Assembly: GCA_008711295.1 (NCBI GenBank)
Contig: VUYV01000331.1
Coordinates: 402,499-466,498, forward strand
Direction: 5' to 3'
From: Anarhynchus alexandrinus
Taxonomy: Eukaryota > Chordata > Aves > Charadriiformes > Charadriidae
DNA: 64,000 bases
Positions 1 to 11,415 of the stretch are shown here, piece after piece (position 1 is the stretch's first letter; each line of letters starts with the position of its first letter). Below the pieces are notes generated by a model. That model was not told the origin of the DNA. It saw only the letters and a program-made list of their open reading frames with translations, and searched no databases. The translations under genes and the position numbers were made by a program.

Positions 1-341
1 CTTTACTTTGATAACTGGTTAAATAAAGCCAAGTAAATGGTGTGGGGGGTGTGTGTGCTGTGAATAGATGGACATCCTTGGGAGTTCTGTGATGGTCTAA
101 TCTTGAAAGATTATTAAATCTGGAGAAGTCCTTGCAGAAATCCTCCTCTTGGGGGAGGGGGGGATGGATGGAGTTAAAGCAGCATCTCTCTTGTAAAGCT
201 TCATCTTGTAGCCCCCTTCAGTAGCCCTCGTTCCTGCTGTGAGCTGGGGGGTGGGAAGCAAGCAGGGGCTTGCTCTGTCGGCCTGGAGCGCTGCCCCTCT
301 GCGCCCGGACAGCTAACTGCTTCCCTGCTGCTGTCTTTCAG
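1..341 (+). other. STMN1: STMN1 last intron (3' part)
   Basis: This stretch precedes the terminal STMN1 exon and ends in a pyrimidine-rich acceptor (ctgtctttcag, ending at 341). It contains a G/T-rich stretch near 40-60. I see no coding exon in it. Confidence 0.8.
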
Positions 342-820
342 GACAAGCATATTGAAGAGGTTCGAAAGAACAAAGAAGGCAAAGACCCCGGTGAGGCTGA
401 AACCGACTGACTTCATTCTGGAAACTGACTCTCCCCCTCCTCTAAATATCCAAAGACTGTACTGGCCAGTGGTTTTATCTTTGGTTTTGTTTTTGTTTTG
501 TTTTTTTTAAGTTTCTAGAAACTGATGTAGAACTGTAAAATTAGATCCAAACTGTACACTTGCTTTGGGGGCTAGAGGGGAGACCTTACATGTTTCACTT
601 TTCTAAAGTGTTGTCTTTCCAGTGTAGCTATCTTCTTGTTGCATCCTTTTCTACTCCAGTGCGCTTGCTACTGGGTTGATGGCTAGTACTGTATCAGCTC
701 TGTAAGACATTTGTGAAAGGAATATGTAGTATACTGTTCCATGCTGAATATCTGTTACACTTCAAAAATCTGACTGTCCCACTCTGCTAAAATACTGCTG
801 TAACTGAGTGACTAAATAAA
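342..820 (+). CDS. STMN1: Stathmin 1, terminal exon with 3' UTR
   Basis: Stathmin is a small cytosolic phosphoprotein that sequesters tubulin dimers and promotes microtubule catastrophe. Only the last exon is in the window. Coding bases 342-410 read DKHIEEVRKNKEGKDP followed by GEAETD and a TGA stop at 408-410. This matches the end of the long C-terminal helix (human DKHIEEVRKNKESKDP) and the short acidic tail. The exon starts in phase 0 after a good acceptor. The 3' UTR runs from 411 to a poly(A) signal AATAAA at 815-820. The tail differs slightly from the mammalian one (EAETD rather than ETEAD), as expected for a bird. Upstream exons lie before position 1. Neuronal paralogues STMN2-4 have different tails, and the PAQR7-AUNIP neighbourhood supports STMN1. 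Confidence 0.93.
815..820 (+). promoter_or_regulatory. STMN1: STMN1 poly(A) signal
   Basis: Canonical AATAAA about 400 bases after the STMN1 stop codon. Confidence 0.75.
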
Positions 821-3800
821 GCTGCACAGTGCTGTTATCATGAGAATTACTTCTGAAAATGATATGAGAAACAAAAAAAAATCAGTTGGCTGAGGCCCGC
901 AAGAGGCATCCTTACCCTGTGCTAGTGGAAAGGGCTGTAGCAGCACTTCTTGCGTCCCTGGGCACACTGTGTGGCTGCCTTCCCCCTAGAGCACACTCAT
1001 TGTCTTAATTTTACAATTGGAGCTTTGTTTTGACACCTCGGCAGTGGTCAGCTTGGTCAGCTGTTGTGTGTTTTTGTTAAAAAGAGTTCAGAACCACCTC
1101 CCTTTGGATGCTGACACTTCAACAAACAAGTCCTTGTTACCACATGACTGATATGAGCCTTGGGTTTCTTTTTTTTTTGGTGAGGGTTTCTAGAAGATGA
1201 CTTGTGCTATTGAATGGTGACTTGTGTACTGCTTCCTGCGTAAAAGTCAGAAACCTGTTCTGTGCTGGGCTGGTGAGCCTGCCCCAATTGAAAGTGCTGT
1301 TGGGGGTAAGAATTGCTCTTGTTTTGGTGTGTGCCACAGATGTGTTGGCATTCTACGCTGTGCCGCAGGGTCGGTCTGAAGATTAACTCCTGCCCACAAG
1401 GAGATGTGTATCATCTTTGTTCTTTCTGGGGTGTGAGAAATGAATAGGGCTGTACTTGTGCTCTGAGGAAAGATGCTTTTTAGGTGGATTGGGTTCATAG
1501 TTGCTGTGTTGTACAGGTGCCTTAAAAAAAAAAAAAAATAACCACCAAACCAACCTAGACCCTTCCTGTAAGGACATCCACAGGTACTTGTGCCGCTCTG
1601 CGATAAAGACAAGGTTGCCATGGGTGTGTGTGAACAGCCACCCAACTTCTCCGGTATAAACACCATGGTCTGAAGTACTCAGCTTTAATAAGTGCCTTCC
1701 CTCAGAGCGGGGAAGCCGTGGGTGTCACAGCTTCTGTTAATGCCACTTGGTGGTGCTGGTCTCGGTGAGGGACACTCAGTCCTACCTTCCCCTAGTTGTG
1801 CTCTGGATCTTGAGGCCTGGCTACCAGGTTTGTTTTCAGGTTGTCTCCACACCTGGAGCATCTGGCACTGCCCCAGTGACAGAGTTGGTGACAGGTGATG
1901 TGTTCTGAGGATGGAAAAGCTGGTAGGGAATTTATTTTAAGGGGCTAATTGAGTCCTGGAGCACTTGACCCATCTTCTGGGGCTTGCTAAAGCAGAACCC
2001 TCAGTTTAGAAAGCTTTCATGTATCACACTTAACACTTTTGCACCAGAGTTGTACTTGACCCAAAGCTGATATTATACTGTTTGAATGAAAGAAGAGCAG
2101 TGAGATACAGCCAGGCTCGGTGCAGTGGAAGGTGGGGGTCAGACCCTTTCCCTGATGGATTTTCAGAAGCATTATGATACTTCATAATTTAAGGTAAGAG
2201 ACACTACTTCTGTCTGTTGGGGAGCAGCTGCCTGTCTGCAGTGGGGGCAGAGTGCAGGTTTGGGGGTTTTAATGGCACACACTGGTGTTGGGTAAGCTGA
2301 GAGCATGGGGCTGAGGGGAGGACAGGAGGATACAGAGCTGAACTTTGAGACAAAGGCTTGAACCCCTACATAATGTGCTCACAAAAGAATACCTCATGCT
2401 ACATAATGGAGGTTTAAGTGATCACTGGCTCAGATCCCATATGCAAGATCAGGCATAAGTAGCAATCAAAAAAAGTCCTTCATTTGAATGTATTTCTCTA
2501 CCTGCTGAGACAAGACCAAGTGCCCCAAATCCTGTGTGTGGGTTTTCCCCCCATCTCTTCAAGGGGTGGGGAGGAGGATGACAGCACTGCCAAACCCCAA
2601 ATGGCGTTAAGAGCACGAAGAGACGTTAAATGTGAGTTTTTGACTTGCCAGAGCTGTCAGATCTCAGCTTGGGGCCTTCTGTTCCCTTGTCTGAGTTCTG
2701 CTTTTCGTGGCTGCCTGTGTTACGCTTAACTGGAGCTTAATGCCCGGGGTCTGAGCCCAGTTCCTCCGCGAGCTGCTGGGGGGGAGATGGAAGTTTTTTG
2801 AGGGGGTGGGAATGAGATTGGGGAATACAAATAGTGAAAGGATGGTAGTGATGTGAGAAGGGAGTAAGAGGAGGGGGGGAAAAACTAGCATGGAGATGGT
2901 GCTCAGGCAGGAAAACAAATAATAGCTGGACTATAAATAGGTTGGTTTAAAAAAAAAAAAAAAAAAAAGACAAAATTAAGACAAAAGCTCCAGAGCTGTA
3001 TTTCCTAGGCTAGGCAGCCCACCATGCGGCAGCAAGTCACAAAAGCAACCGCAGAGCCTCCCGATGGGTGTGGTAGGGGAAATTGGAGAAGTAGCGATTG
3101 GAACCCGCTCGGCCATGGGCAGGGGCTGCGCCGGGGGCGGCAACCCCCGCCGGTGTGATTATCCTCCCGGTCTGTGGCAGGTAAATCATTAAAGAGAGAA
3201 GCCCAGCCCGTGGCCAGCGGGGCGAGCCGGTGGATGGGGNGGGTCCCCGGGGGAGCAGCAGGTCCTGGCGGGGCTGCGGGAGGGGAAGGGCAGGGTCCCA
3301 CCGGCCCTGACCTCCGGCTGCAGCCGTGGCCTGAAATACCCCCCCATATACACACCGCGGGGGGGGGAATCGATCCCTGGGTGCCCCAGAAGGGTTTTGG
3401 CAGGGCTGCTCTGCCGGGAGGAAGGAGAGGCTGCCCGGGCACGGGGCCTGGAGCCCAACCGCCAAAAACACCCTCGGTTTGCGCGTACAGCGGGGACTCG
3501 GTGAGTCTGTGCTGGGAAGAAACCAGTCATCGCTTAAAAGAGATGTATTCGTGCTTTAAAAGGCTAAAGATGGACGTGTGCGCGGGAGCAGGCGGGGATG
3601 TAAACAGCTGGGGGCTGAGTCTGTATCATTGAGAAAAAATTCAGCAGGATGGGTGGATGCTGGTTGAGAAAGGAAATACTCCATAGGAAATAACAAGCGT
3701 TTGAGGCAACGTTATTGACATCTTGTAGGTACGTGGAGGTTATTATTCAGAGCACAAACCAGATTAATGATTTGCAGTGCTGCGCAGGATGTGCTCCCTC

Positions 3801-5500
3801 ACTAGCTCAAGGCTTCATAGCTAGGAACAGCTTTGCAAACTAGGTCCTGCTCCGACAAGTTTTGGAGGACCTGAAGTAAACACCGCTCCCTTTCCTGCCG
3901 CGTGCCTGGCCCCGCTGAGCGCAGCTTCTCCCCGCTGCTTGTGCCGCAGCGTCTCCCTGAGCAGAACCAGGGATGCCTTTCCCATAGGAATTTGTCTTCT
4001 GGCAGCCGTGACGGGTTCGGACACGGTCTGGAGCTGAGCCCCCTCCCCGCGTACCCAGGCATCCTCGTGGGCAGCCCTGGCACAACAGGCAAGTTCTCTG
4101 GGCAGCAGAAGGGCAGCGTTTTCTTCTGAACTGCCCATCGAGTTTTGTCAAAACAGCTTAACCTGGAGAGTTCTGCTTTTGCCCGCTTCTCCCCGGCAGG
4201 ACTCGAGGCTGTTTCAGTTCAGCGCAGTAGCTGCAAAATCCGGAAGACGTTTATGAAGTTAATTTTTCACTGGCAGCCCGCGTGTGTTGGAGTGCTACGG
4301 GAGGGTTTAGGAGGCCAAGCAAGGGTCAGGACTGCTGTGAGGTGCTGCCCCAAGCCAGGCGGTTTGGTTTTGATGTGGGGCCTCTTTAACCATGTGAGGT
4401 GGGAAAAGAGCATTCAAGAGGGGAGCCGAGCAGCAAACAGCCTGTTTTTTAGCTGCATCTGTGCTCCTCAGCTTCAGGCAGGCATGAGTTACAGTCCTAT
4501 TTACTCCCTTTTTATGGGGAAATTACAGAGATTTTTAAAATAAACACTCACCCCCCTCCTCCTCCTGTTCCCAAACTTTGAAGAGCTTTTCCTGTCTGAG
4601 CTGTCCCTGAAATGACTGCACTTGCCAGGAGTTGAGGCGTAAATTGGCACCAGAGCTGGACGGGAGTCGCGCTGTTTTCTTCAGAACTTGTCTGAACAAG
4701 AGCAGGTAAAGAGTGGGGGGGAATCTTGTTTCGAGCGCGTTCTGTTAAATATGTTTTTTAAGGCTGCTGTGAAAAGGCAGAACAAGCTGGCAAGGCTGCC
4801 TTTATCTTGGTAAGGACAGCAGCTTCAAAAATGTAAATATGGAAAGGCTTGCTCGCAAAGATTACGCTGCCGGACCTCGGTGGTGCAACAGGATGAACTC
4901 ACTCGAGCTGCGTTGTTTTCGTGCAAAGCTGCATGGAAAATCGGGAGCTGAAAAAAGACAGTAAAACCTCTAAATACAGAAGTTACATCTTCTGTTACTG
5001 ACGTTACAGTTGTTTATGTTCTGAAATGCACCCCTCGTGAGACAGAGCAGGTCGTCTCAGGGCTTGTGGGAACGCGGCTTGTTGTTATTAGTGAAGACAG
5101 ATACTGCAAACAGTTTACAAAGGGGAGAATCTGGGCTGCTCCTGGAGTGGGGATTTTATTTGGGATGTTTCATTTGTTTCGCAGTTCCCAAACTGCTGGG
5201 AAAGGGGTGAGCTAGGAACTGATGCATCCTGGTGTGTTAATTATTGTGTCAATTAACCCCATACTCCTGTCCTCTACCTCTGTACTCCTCCAGACAGTCT
5301 GTCGCCGGTGGAGCATGGGGCACTCCAGGGGATCTTAAATCTCCCTTCAGCCTCCTTCCTATTACTATTTTTTGTGATTCTTTTATTTCAGCTACAGTGA
5401 GGCCATTCTCCAGTCACATGTGATTTTACAGATCTTTGGGGGGAAAAAAAAACCAAAACAACAGACAAAGCTTTCAAATGGCTCCTGCTTGTTGATTTTT
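821..5500. other. STMN1-PAQR7 intergenic region
   Basis: There is no supported coding exon here. It holds poly-A runs at about 1524-1539 and 2949-2968, and a GC-rich island at about 3105-3510 with an unresolved base at 3240. A GTGAGT donor-like site lies at about 3500. The island could be the promoter and untranslated first exon of PAQR7, since vertebrate PAQR7 has 5' UTR exons before its coding exon, but no transcript evidence is visible. Confidence 0.6.
3105..3510 (+). promoter_or_regulatory. CpG-rich island, possible PAQR7 promoter
   Basis: Locally GC-rich with many CpG dinucleotides against an AT-richer background. It ends with GACTCG|GTGAGT, a good splice donor on the PAQR7 strand. Assignment to PAQR7 rests on position only. 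Confidence 0.4.
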
Positions 5501-5605
5501 AATTTTTTTTTTTTTTTGTAAAGTCACTGCTAAACCCAGCAGCAAAACTTTCTTTCCATCCCAAAGGTTGTTTTGCGTGGCAGGGACCCAGAGTTCGGCT
5601 GCATC

Positions 5606-6649
5606 ATGGCAACGGTCGTCACCGAAAAGCTTAGCCGCCTCTTCATTAACGTGCGGCAGGTCTCTCAGCTGCTGGCCCCCCTCTCTCCCTCCACCGTCAG
5701 CAGTTCGGAGGTGCCAAAGGTCTTCTGGAAGCCCTACATCCACACTGGCTACCGGCCGGTGCAGCAGACCTGGCGCTATTACTTCTCAACGCTCTTCCAG
5801 CAGCACAACGAGGCCATCAACGTCTGGACCCATCTGGTGGCAGCACTGATCCTGCTGCTGCGGTTCCAGCAGCTCTCGCAGCGGGTGGATTTTGGGCAGG
5901 ACCTGCACGCTCAACCCCTCCTCATCATCATTGTGGCGTCCATCACCTACCTGACGTTCAGCACCCTCGCTCACCTTCTGCAGGCCAAATCTGAGTTCTG
6001 GCACTACAGCTTCTTCTTCATGGACTATGTGGGGGTCGCCATTTACCAGTATGGCAGCGCTCTGGGGCACTACTACTATGCCATCGAGCCAAGCTGGCAC
6101 GAGAAGATCAAGGGGTTTTACATGCCGGTGGCTGTCCTGTTAGCGTGGCTGTCCTGTGCTGGTTCCTGCTATGCCAAGTACCGGTACCACCAGTCTGCTC
6201 GCCTTCTGAGCCGGCTCTGCCAGGAGCTGCCCTCTGGCCTGGCGTACATGCTGGACATCAGCCCTGTGGTCCACCGCATCTACACTGCGCCGCCCTCCTC
6301 CGAGCAGGCTGACCCGGCCCTTCTGTATCACAAATGCCAGGTGCTGTTCTTCCTCATCGGTGCCTTTTTTTTCTCACACCCTTACCCCGAGAAGTGGTTC
6401 CCCGGGAAATGTCACTTCTTCGGGCAGAGCCATCAGATTTTTCACGTGTGCCTGGTACTCTGCACGCTGGCGCAGATCGAGGCGGTGGTGTTGGACTATG
6501 AGTCCAGGAGACACATCTATTCCACTCTTCAGGGTGATTTGGCGCACAACTTCTCTGCCCTGTGCCTCTTCACTGTGACCTGCTCTGTCCTCACAGCCGC
6601 TTACATGGCCCAGAAGGTGAAGAACAAGCTGAGCTTCAAAGAAGAGTAA
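5606..6649 (+). CDS. PAQR7: Membrane progestin receptor alpha
   Basis: PAQR7 is a multi-pass membrane receptor of the progestin and adipoQ receptor family that mediates rapid non-genomic progesterone signalling. The coding sequence is one exon of 347 residues (human about 346). The ATG at 5606 (MATVVTEKLS) is chosen because it matches the family N-terminus; the open frame extends 11 codons upstream but without an ATG. Family motifs are visible: WKPYIHTGYRP (41-51), the NE..N..TH loop (QQHNEAINVWTHL, 65-77), STLAHLLQAKS (119-129) with H123, DYVGVA (140-145), and the late HQIFH (276-280) with the paired histidines of the family metal site. About seven hydrophobic segments run from 73 to 337. 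The 5' UTR acceptor is probably the AG at 5523 or 5566. PAQR8 is the nearest alternative; position beside STMN1 and AUNIP favours PAQR7. Confidence 0.97.
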   Translation: MATVVTEKLSRLFINVRQVSQLLAPLSPSTVSSSEVPKVFWKPYIHTGYRPVQQTWRYYFSTLFQQHNEAINVWTHLVAALILLLRFQQLSQRVDFGQDLHAQPLLIIIVASITYLTFSTLAHLLQAKSEFWHYSFFFMDYVGVAIYQYGSALGHYYYAIEPSWHEKIKGFYMPVAVLLAWLSCAGSCYAKYRYHQSARLLSRLCQELPSGLAYMLDISPVVHRIYTAPPSSEQADPALLYHKCQVLFFLIGAFFFSHPYPEKWFPGKCHFFGQSHQIFHVCLVLCTLAQIEAVVLDYESRRHIYSTLQGDLAHNFSALCLFTVTCSVLTAAYMAQKVKNKLSFKEE

Positions 6650-6892
6650 GAGCCCTCAAGGAGAAGCGGGTGAGCTCACCCAAACGGTTGATGTGCAGCC
6701 ATCTGTGGTGATGCTGGCATGAATCCGGCCACAAACTTCGAGGAGAAGAGGAATGAAATGCTTTGCAAACTGTTACTCGGCAGTGCTCTCTGTAGGGAGG
6801 GAAAGTTAAGAGCTGCTTTTTATGCTTTTTTAAATTCAGAATTAGTTCCAGCTTGCTCTTAAAATGGTACACCGGTTTAATTCACGTATCTG

Positions 6893-6898
6893 AATAAA
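6893..6898 (+). promoter_or_regulatory. PAQR7: PAQR7 poly(A) signal
   Basis: AATAAA 244 bases after the stop codon gives a short 3' UTR. Confidence 0.75.
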
Positions 6899-7599
6899 CA
6901 GTTGGAACAAAATGTTGTTAAACGCTGCAACCCTGTACCTGAACAGCAGTGGGCTGGGAAAGGTTCTTGGAGGCTACCAGGTCTTACAGCAGAAGGTAAG
7001 GAGATGCCATCCAGTCCCCAGTCCCACCCATGGAAACAGACTGGGGTGAACTTGTATAAAGCACAAACAGGGTAGCAAATTAATTTAATATCACTTCAGG
7101 CCCCTTTTATGTGGCTTGGGGAGTTGTACAGAGGTATCCACAAAGCAACAGGGCCCTGTCCCTTCCCTGGTGAGTTTGAGCAGGAGGAATGCAGGGACCC
7201 TGTCTGTAAAAGCACATTAGGACACAGAGAGGGTGCGGTTGGGGTTAATCTGATGGAGGCTGAGCCCTGGGGCGGTAACAGGGACCTCCGCACCCCCTGT
7301 GCTGGATGAGGCCCTGGACTGAGGCACAGCTGTGTTGGTTTGAAGAATACGAGCCTGGTGTGAAGAGAGGGCAGGGATAGGACCTGAAGCTTGTAAAGAC
7401 AAGGCGAGAGGGGCTGGGGGAGGATGGGGCTCGGGTTGTGTTTTGCAAACAGGTGGGGTGGGGGCAGGAGAGAAAGAGGAAAAAACCCAGGTGTATTGTG
7501 CTGCTCCCCCTCCCACCTGCACAGCAGCCCCTGTTTCCCGCCCCCCATTGGTATCTCTGCCTCCGGCACCGGCCACCCCTCTCCTGCGCTGGTCAAGGC
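6899..7599. other. PAQR7-AUNIP intergenic region
   Basis: A short spacer between tandem + strand genes that becomes GC-rich towards the AUNIP promoter. I see no coding exon; the open frames here are by-products of GC richness. Confidence 0.65.
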
Positions 7600-8360
7600 A
7601 GCCGGTTCCGACCTCGGGCGCCGTGCGATGCCGCCTGTCCGTAGCCCTACTGCAACCGCCCCAACTCCCGCCGCCATCTCTCCCCTCAGAGGGCCGCCGC
7701 CCCGCGCCTTATATAGGGCACGGCCCAGAGTGGGCGGGGCTCCGCCTGCCGCTCATCCCGCTCCGCCGCTCGGATTGGTTCCTCCTCACCGCGAGCGCGC
7801 GCGGTGGCCGTTGGCGGCCGTTGGGCGGGGGCGGCGCGAGCGCGAGGCGGGAAGAGGCGCCGGCGCCTGAGGGAGCGTCTGGCTCGGCCCCGCTCCGCTC
7901 CCCCAGGGCGCCGCTCCGCCGGCGGTCCCTGCCCCGCCGGAGGGGCCCCGCTCAGCCCCAGGGTCGCCGGCCCGGAGCCCGCCCGCTGCCGGGGATGAAG
8001 CGCAGGCGCAGAGGCGGCGCGGCCCAGCCCGTCGGTGCGTGCGATGTGTGGCTGGACATGGCCCGGCTGAAGCAGAGGACGGCGCAGGTGCGGCTCAGCG
8101 AGGGGGGACCCTGCCCGGGGGGGGAGGTGGTGGTGGTAGTTGTGGTGGTGCTTCAGCCGCCCCCAGCGCTGCCAGGCGGGGTTTGCCCAGGTCCCCGTCC
8201 CGAGGGAGCGTCTGGCTGCCCGGGGTGGGGGGTACCGAGGTGGTGGGAGCCAGGAGCGGCCGGCAGAGGAAGGCTGTGCGCTGGGTGCGATGGAGAAGGG
8301 CCTGAAGAGGTGCCGGAGGGGCGGGATGGGGTTGGCAGAGCTCGGAGGCTGTGGCAGGGC
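7600..8360 (+). promoter_or_regulatory. AUNIP: AUNIP CpG-island promoter
   Basis: A dense CpG island spans AUNIP exon 1. Upstream of the ATG are a TATA-like TTATATAG (7709-7716), GC boxes at 7732-7740 and 7823-7830, and an inverted CCAAT box (ATTGG, 7774-7778). The transcription start is not fixed by sequence alone. Confidence 0.65.
7995..8087 (+). CDS. AUNIP: AUNIP exon 1, coding part
   Basis: Encodes residues 1-31, beginning MKRRRRGGAAQPVG and including the conserved VWLD...LK block. It ends GCGCAG before a GT donor at 8088. Confidence 0.9.
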
Positions 8361-11300
8361 CGGGCCAGCCCGCCGCCTTGGTCCTGAGCATCCTGCTGTG
8401 GGTGACCCTGCCTGAGCAGGGGGCGGACAAGGTGACCTCCACGGGCCCCTTCCCACCTCAGCCGTTCTGTGATGGTGCCACAGAGAGAGCTGAAGCATTT
8501 AATAAAGGTGGGAACCGTGCTACAATGCTGGAAGAAGGGTAGAATTGTTTTTAATGGCATATGTTCACTTTCCACTTGTTTTTTTCCCTACTCAGTCTCT
8601 CGTAGCCAAGCCAAAGGCATCTAGTCGAGTTCTGGAAAGGAAACACACCTCAGTCGCTTTCACGCAGATGAGCACCTCTCAGCCATGCACCAAGCAAACC
8701 ACCATCTCTGCCTTCTTCCGCGCGCGGACAGGTACTGTGGAGCAGCCTCTGCCCCTGTAGGAAAGTAGTTTCAGGCTGTAATAGGAAATCATCTCGCTTT
8801 ATTTCTTGGCAGCTTTACTAAGCAGAAAAATACACTTTCTAGTGAAGAGGTTGAAGGTTAAATTATTGAATTCCCAGAAATAATTTTATTGTGATGGTTA
8901 ATCTAAATGCAGGCACCTTTTACAGTGTTAAGAGTGTTACTGTGTAAGTAACAGACAGTCTTCACTGGAGAGCAATCTGGACTCTAAACTGGAGTTTTCA
9001 GAGGAACGTTGGGAAGCCTGGCTCTGCCCAAGTGCTGATACAAACCGTCCAGGTAGCAAAATGTCCAGTTCTGGGTTGCCGGTTGGTATTGCACAAAGGA
9101 CAATCCAGTCGGGAATGCTGCTTGGGCTGGGGAAGGGTGCGGTCTGGGCAGGAGCACCAAATCCATCCGTGTCCCGTGGGCAGCTCTCCCTGCCCGGGGA
9201 AGGTGCAGCGTCCAGGGTGTTACATGCCAGGTTTGTTCCAAATGATAGCAGCCCTAAATTGTCAGTGAAATGCCCTTGGAATTATAGCTGGAAGTGGAAA
9301 ATTCATGTTACTTGGTTCAAACAAGCTCCCTGCGAGGGGAGTCAGCAGGAGGTGTGCGAGGAAAGCTTTTTATGAAGGGCTGGATAAAGCCTTTTCTAAA
9401 GAATGCAGTGTTTAATCCGAACTGAACCAATGAAGGAATCACAAGGGAACTGGAATATTTAAGCTAATTATGTCAGCTCACAATCTCTGAGCTTTTGAGG
9501 CTGCTTTTATGCTTTGGAATACAAGAAACTGGGATTTGTCTGTGGGTCTCAAATTAACAAATATGGAGAGAAAAGAAATGGATGCAGAAACCAGTAGTGT
9601 AGGATTGTGTTGCTGTTTGTATATTGTGAGTTGTGTGAGGGCTAGTTCATCAATGCTGAACTCATTTAGCAATATAGAGATTAGAGGAACCATTACATAA
9701 ATTGTACAATTTAATTATTTGACAATTTTTGTGTTGTGACAGGACCATTGACGGGTTTTGCTTTGAATTTGTTATTCCTCCTCTTTTTTAATGTGTTGTG
9801 TGCTTTCTCCTTTGTTTTTGTTTGATTCCCTCAGTGAATTGCATTCACTTATTCACTATGTGTGTCTGGATTCATTAAATGCTGCTGCTGTTTGTCAGAG
9901 GGCTGTAGGATTTAAGATGCTGGAGTATTTCTTATTTGTATTTTTTTTCTGTTAGCATATCCTGAATTGAGGATGAGCTCTCTTATATTGAGAAGTTATA
10001 TTAGATTTTATATTAAATGGTTTCAGAAGCAAATGTGGGATTTGATGCCTTCCAGTGATGAAGGTGAGCTGTAGAAGTTTCACTGTGGAGTTTTGTGTTT
10101 TGTTTGGTTTGTTTTGGTTTTTTTTTTGCAACTCTTGAGCTGCTGCTTTTAAAGGGAATGTCATAGGTGAACTGCCTGGAAAGCTGAGAGGAGGAAGGCA
10201 GAGAAGCCGGAGACTGCCGCAGCTGGAGACGCAGCTCTTGCATCTCACTTGAGGGAAGTTCACTTTTTGGAACTACTCCAGCGTTTTAGGCTGCCATTCC
10301 ATCGCAGCCTCAGCAGCACAAATGCAGATTGTTGTGAGGAGGTGGCAGGGCCCCTCCAAAGGGCAGTTCTGAGTCAGGCATCAAGGAATGGTGCTGTGGG
10401 TAGTGACTAACCCTGAGAAACGTGTGTGCCAGCTCTGGCTTTAACCAAATCCCTGTTGTTTTCAGATGAAAAAGACAAAGAAAACACCAGGCCATCTCCT
10501 TTCATCCCAAATAAAGACTGTAAAGAAAAAGGTATTTCTTTGGCTGTGAAGATTTTGGCTTTGCCACAGATGGAGGAAGCCCAGAAAGAACTGTTCAGAG
10601 TGGAGGTGGGGACAGTGCAGGGTACACCCCAGCGTCGTGCACAGAAAGCAGCGGCCTCGCTGTCTCCTTTGCCAAACTCTTCAGTGTCACAAGAGGAGTC
10701 CCACAGCAAGAGTGAAGCCTCCTGTGGGGCGGGAGAGGATTGCTGCTTCTTCAGCTTCACCCAGGATTCAGAGGGCAACCGGATCATCGCTCACAGGAAC
10801 GTGTCTGATTTATTTGCTGGAGAAACGGTTTCAGCACATGGCAGGGTCACGTCAGAGCGCGGGACAAATGAACACGAGGGCCAGCCACTCCCAGAGGAGG
10901 CACAGACCGGACTTGATTTCCAGCCAAGGCTTGGTGCAAAACAGAGTAAGAAACCACACCAATCGAGTAGTGTTCATTCTTTATTTGATTTCAGTGAGAC
11001 TGAGAATATAAATCCTACTGTAACGCGGGACAGTACCGGGGCTGTTGGCTTCTATTCATCTCCACAAAGACCAGCTGGAGCACAGCCTCTGAGGGAGCGC
11101 AGCCTGAACACTGGTGCTGGTTCAGCTGAGGAGGGATGGGGCAGTAAGAGGGGGCTGAGCAGTCCCTGCAGGCAGCTGTTCACCCAGGATTCCGAGGGGA
11201 ACAGAGTAATCGCTCACGGTGGCCAGAACCTCCCATCTCCTCGCAAGGACAGCAGCAGCGCTCGCAGGCAGCTGCCTAACTCTCCCTACCAGGGCTGGTC

Positions 11301-11415
11301 CAGCCATGCTGCAAACAGGAGCCTGAGCAACCTGGGAGAGCAGCAGCTGGATGTGTGCTATGATTTACTGTTCACGCAGGATTCGGAAGGGAACAGAGTG
11401 ATTAAACACTGGTAA
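7995..11415 (+). CDS. AUNIP: Aurora kinase A and ninein interacting protein (3 exons)
   Basis: AUNIP binds Aurora-A and ninein at spindle poles and, in human cells, promotes CtIP-dependent end resection at double-strand breaks. Joined exons 7995-8087, 8596-8731 and 10466-11415 give 392 residues (human about 357). Identification rests on the N-terminal GACDVWLDMARLK (human ACGVWLDAAALK) and the C-terminal LLFTQDSEGNRVIKHW (human LLFTQDSEGNQVIRHQF). Residues 65-72, QTTISAFF, fit the PCNA-binding consensus. FTQDSEGN motifs occur at 174-186, 315-327 and 379-391. The middle is low-complexity and Ser/Pro-rich with no folded domain visible. Splice phases agree: exon 1 ends in phase 0, and exon 2 ends with one base completed by exon 3 to give GAT. 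The stop TAA overlaps a GTAAGT sequence. Confidence 0.93.
8088..8595 (+). other. AUNIP: AUNIP intron 1
   Basis: 508 bases, GC-rich in its first half. It carries a G run followed by a (TGG)n-like tract at about 8117-8150. The acceptor is ccctactcag, ending at 8595. Confidence 0.85.
8596..8731 (+). CDS. AUNIP: AUNIP exon 2
   Basis: Encodes residues 32-76 plus one base. It contains the PIP-box-like QTTISAFF at 8695-8718, flanked by a Lys before and Arg-Ala-Arg after. Donor GT at 8732. Confidence 0.92.
8732..10465 (+). other. AUNIP: AUNIP intron 2
   Basis: 1.73 kb, AT-rich from about 9370. A T/G-rich (TTTG)n-like tract lies at about 10092-10128. The acceptor is ttgttttcag, ending at 10465. I see nothing else in it. 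Confidence 0.85.
10466..11415 (+). CDS. AUNIP: AUNIP exon 3, terminal coding exon
   Basis: Encodes residues 77-392. It holds the three FTQDSEGN repeats at 10756-10794, 11179-11217 and 11371-11412, and the TAA stop at 11413-11415. Confidence 0.93.

Noticed and set aside
3174..3632. 152-codon frame as a gene upstream of PAQR7
   Set aside because: GC-rich island with an N inside the frame; Gly/Pro-rich translation with no family resemblance.
5786..6100. 104-codon frame antisense to PAQR7
   Set aside because: Shadow of the strongly conserved PAQR7 coding strand.
7443..8498. Long overlapping open frames on both strands (up to 314 codons)
   Set aside because: They arise from the stop-poor CpG island at the AUNIP promoter; only the 31-codon AUNIP exon 1 fits a family.
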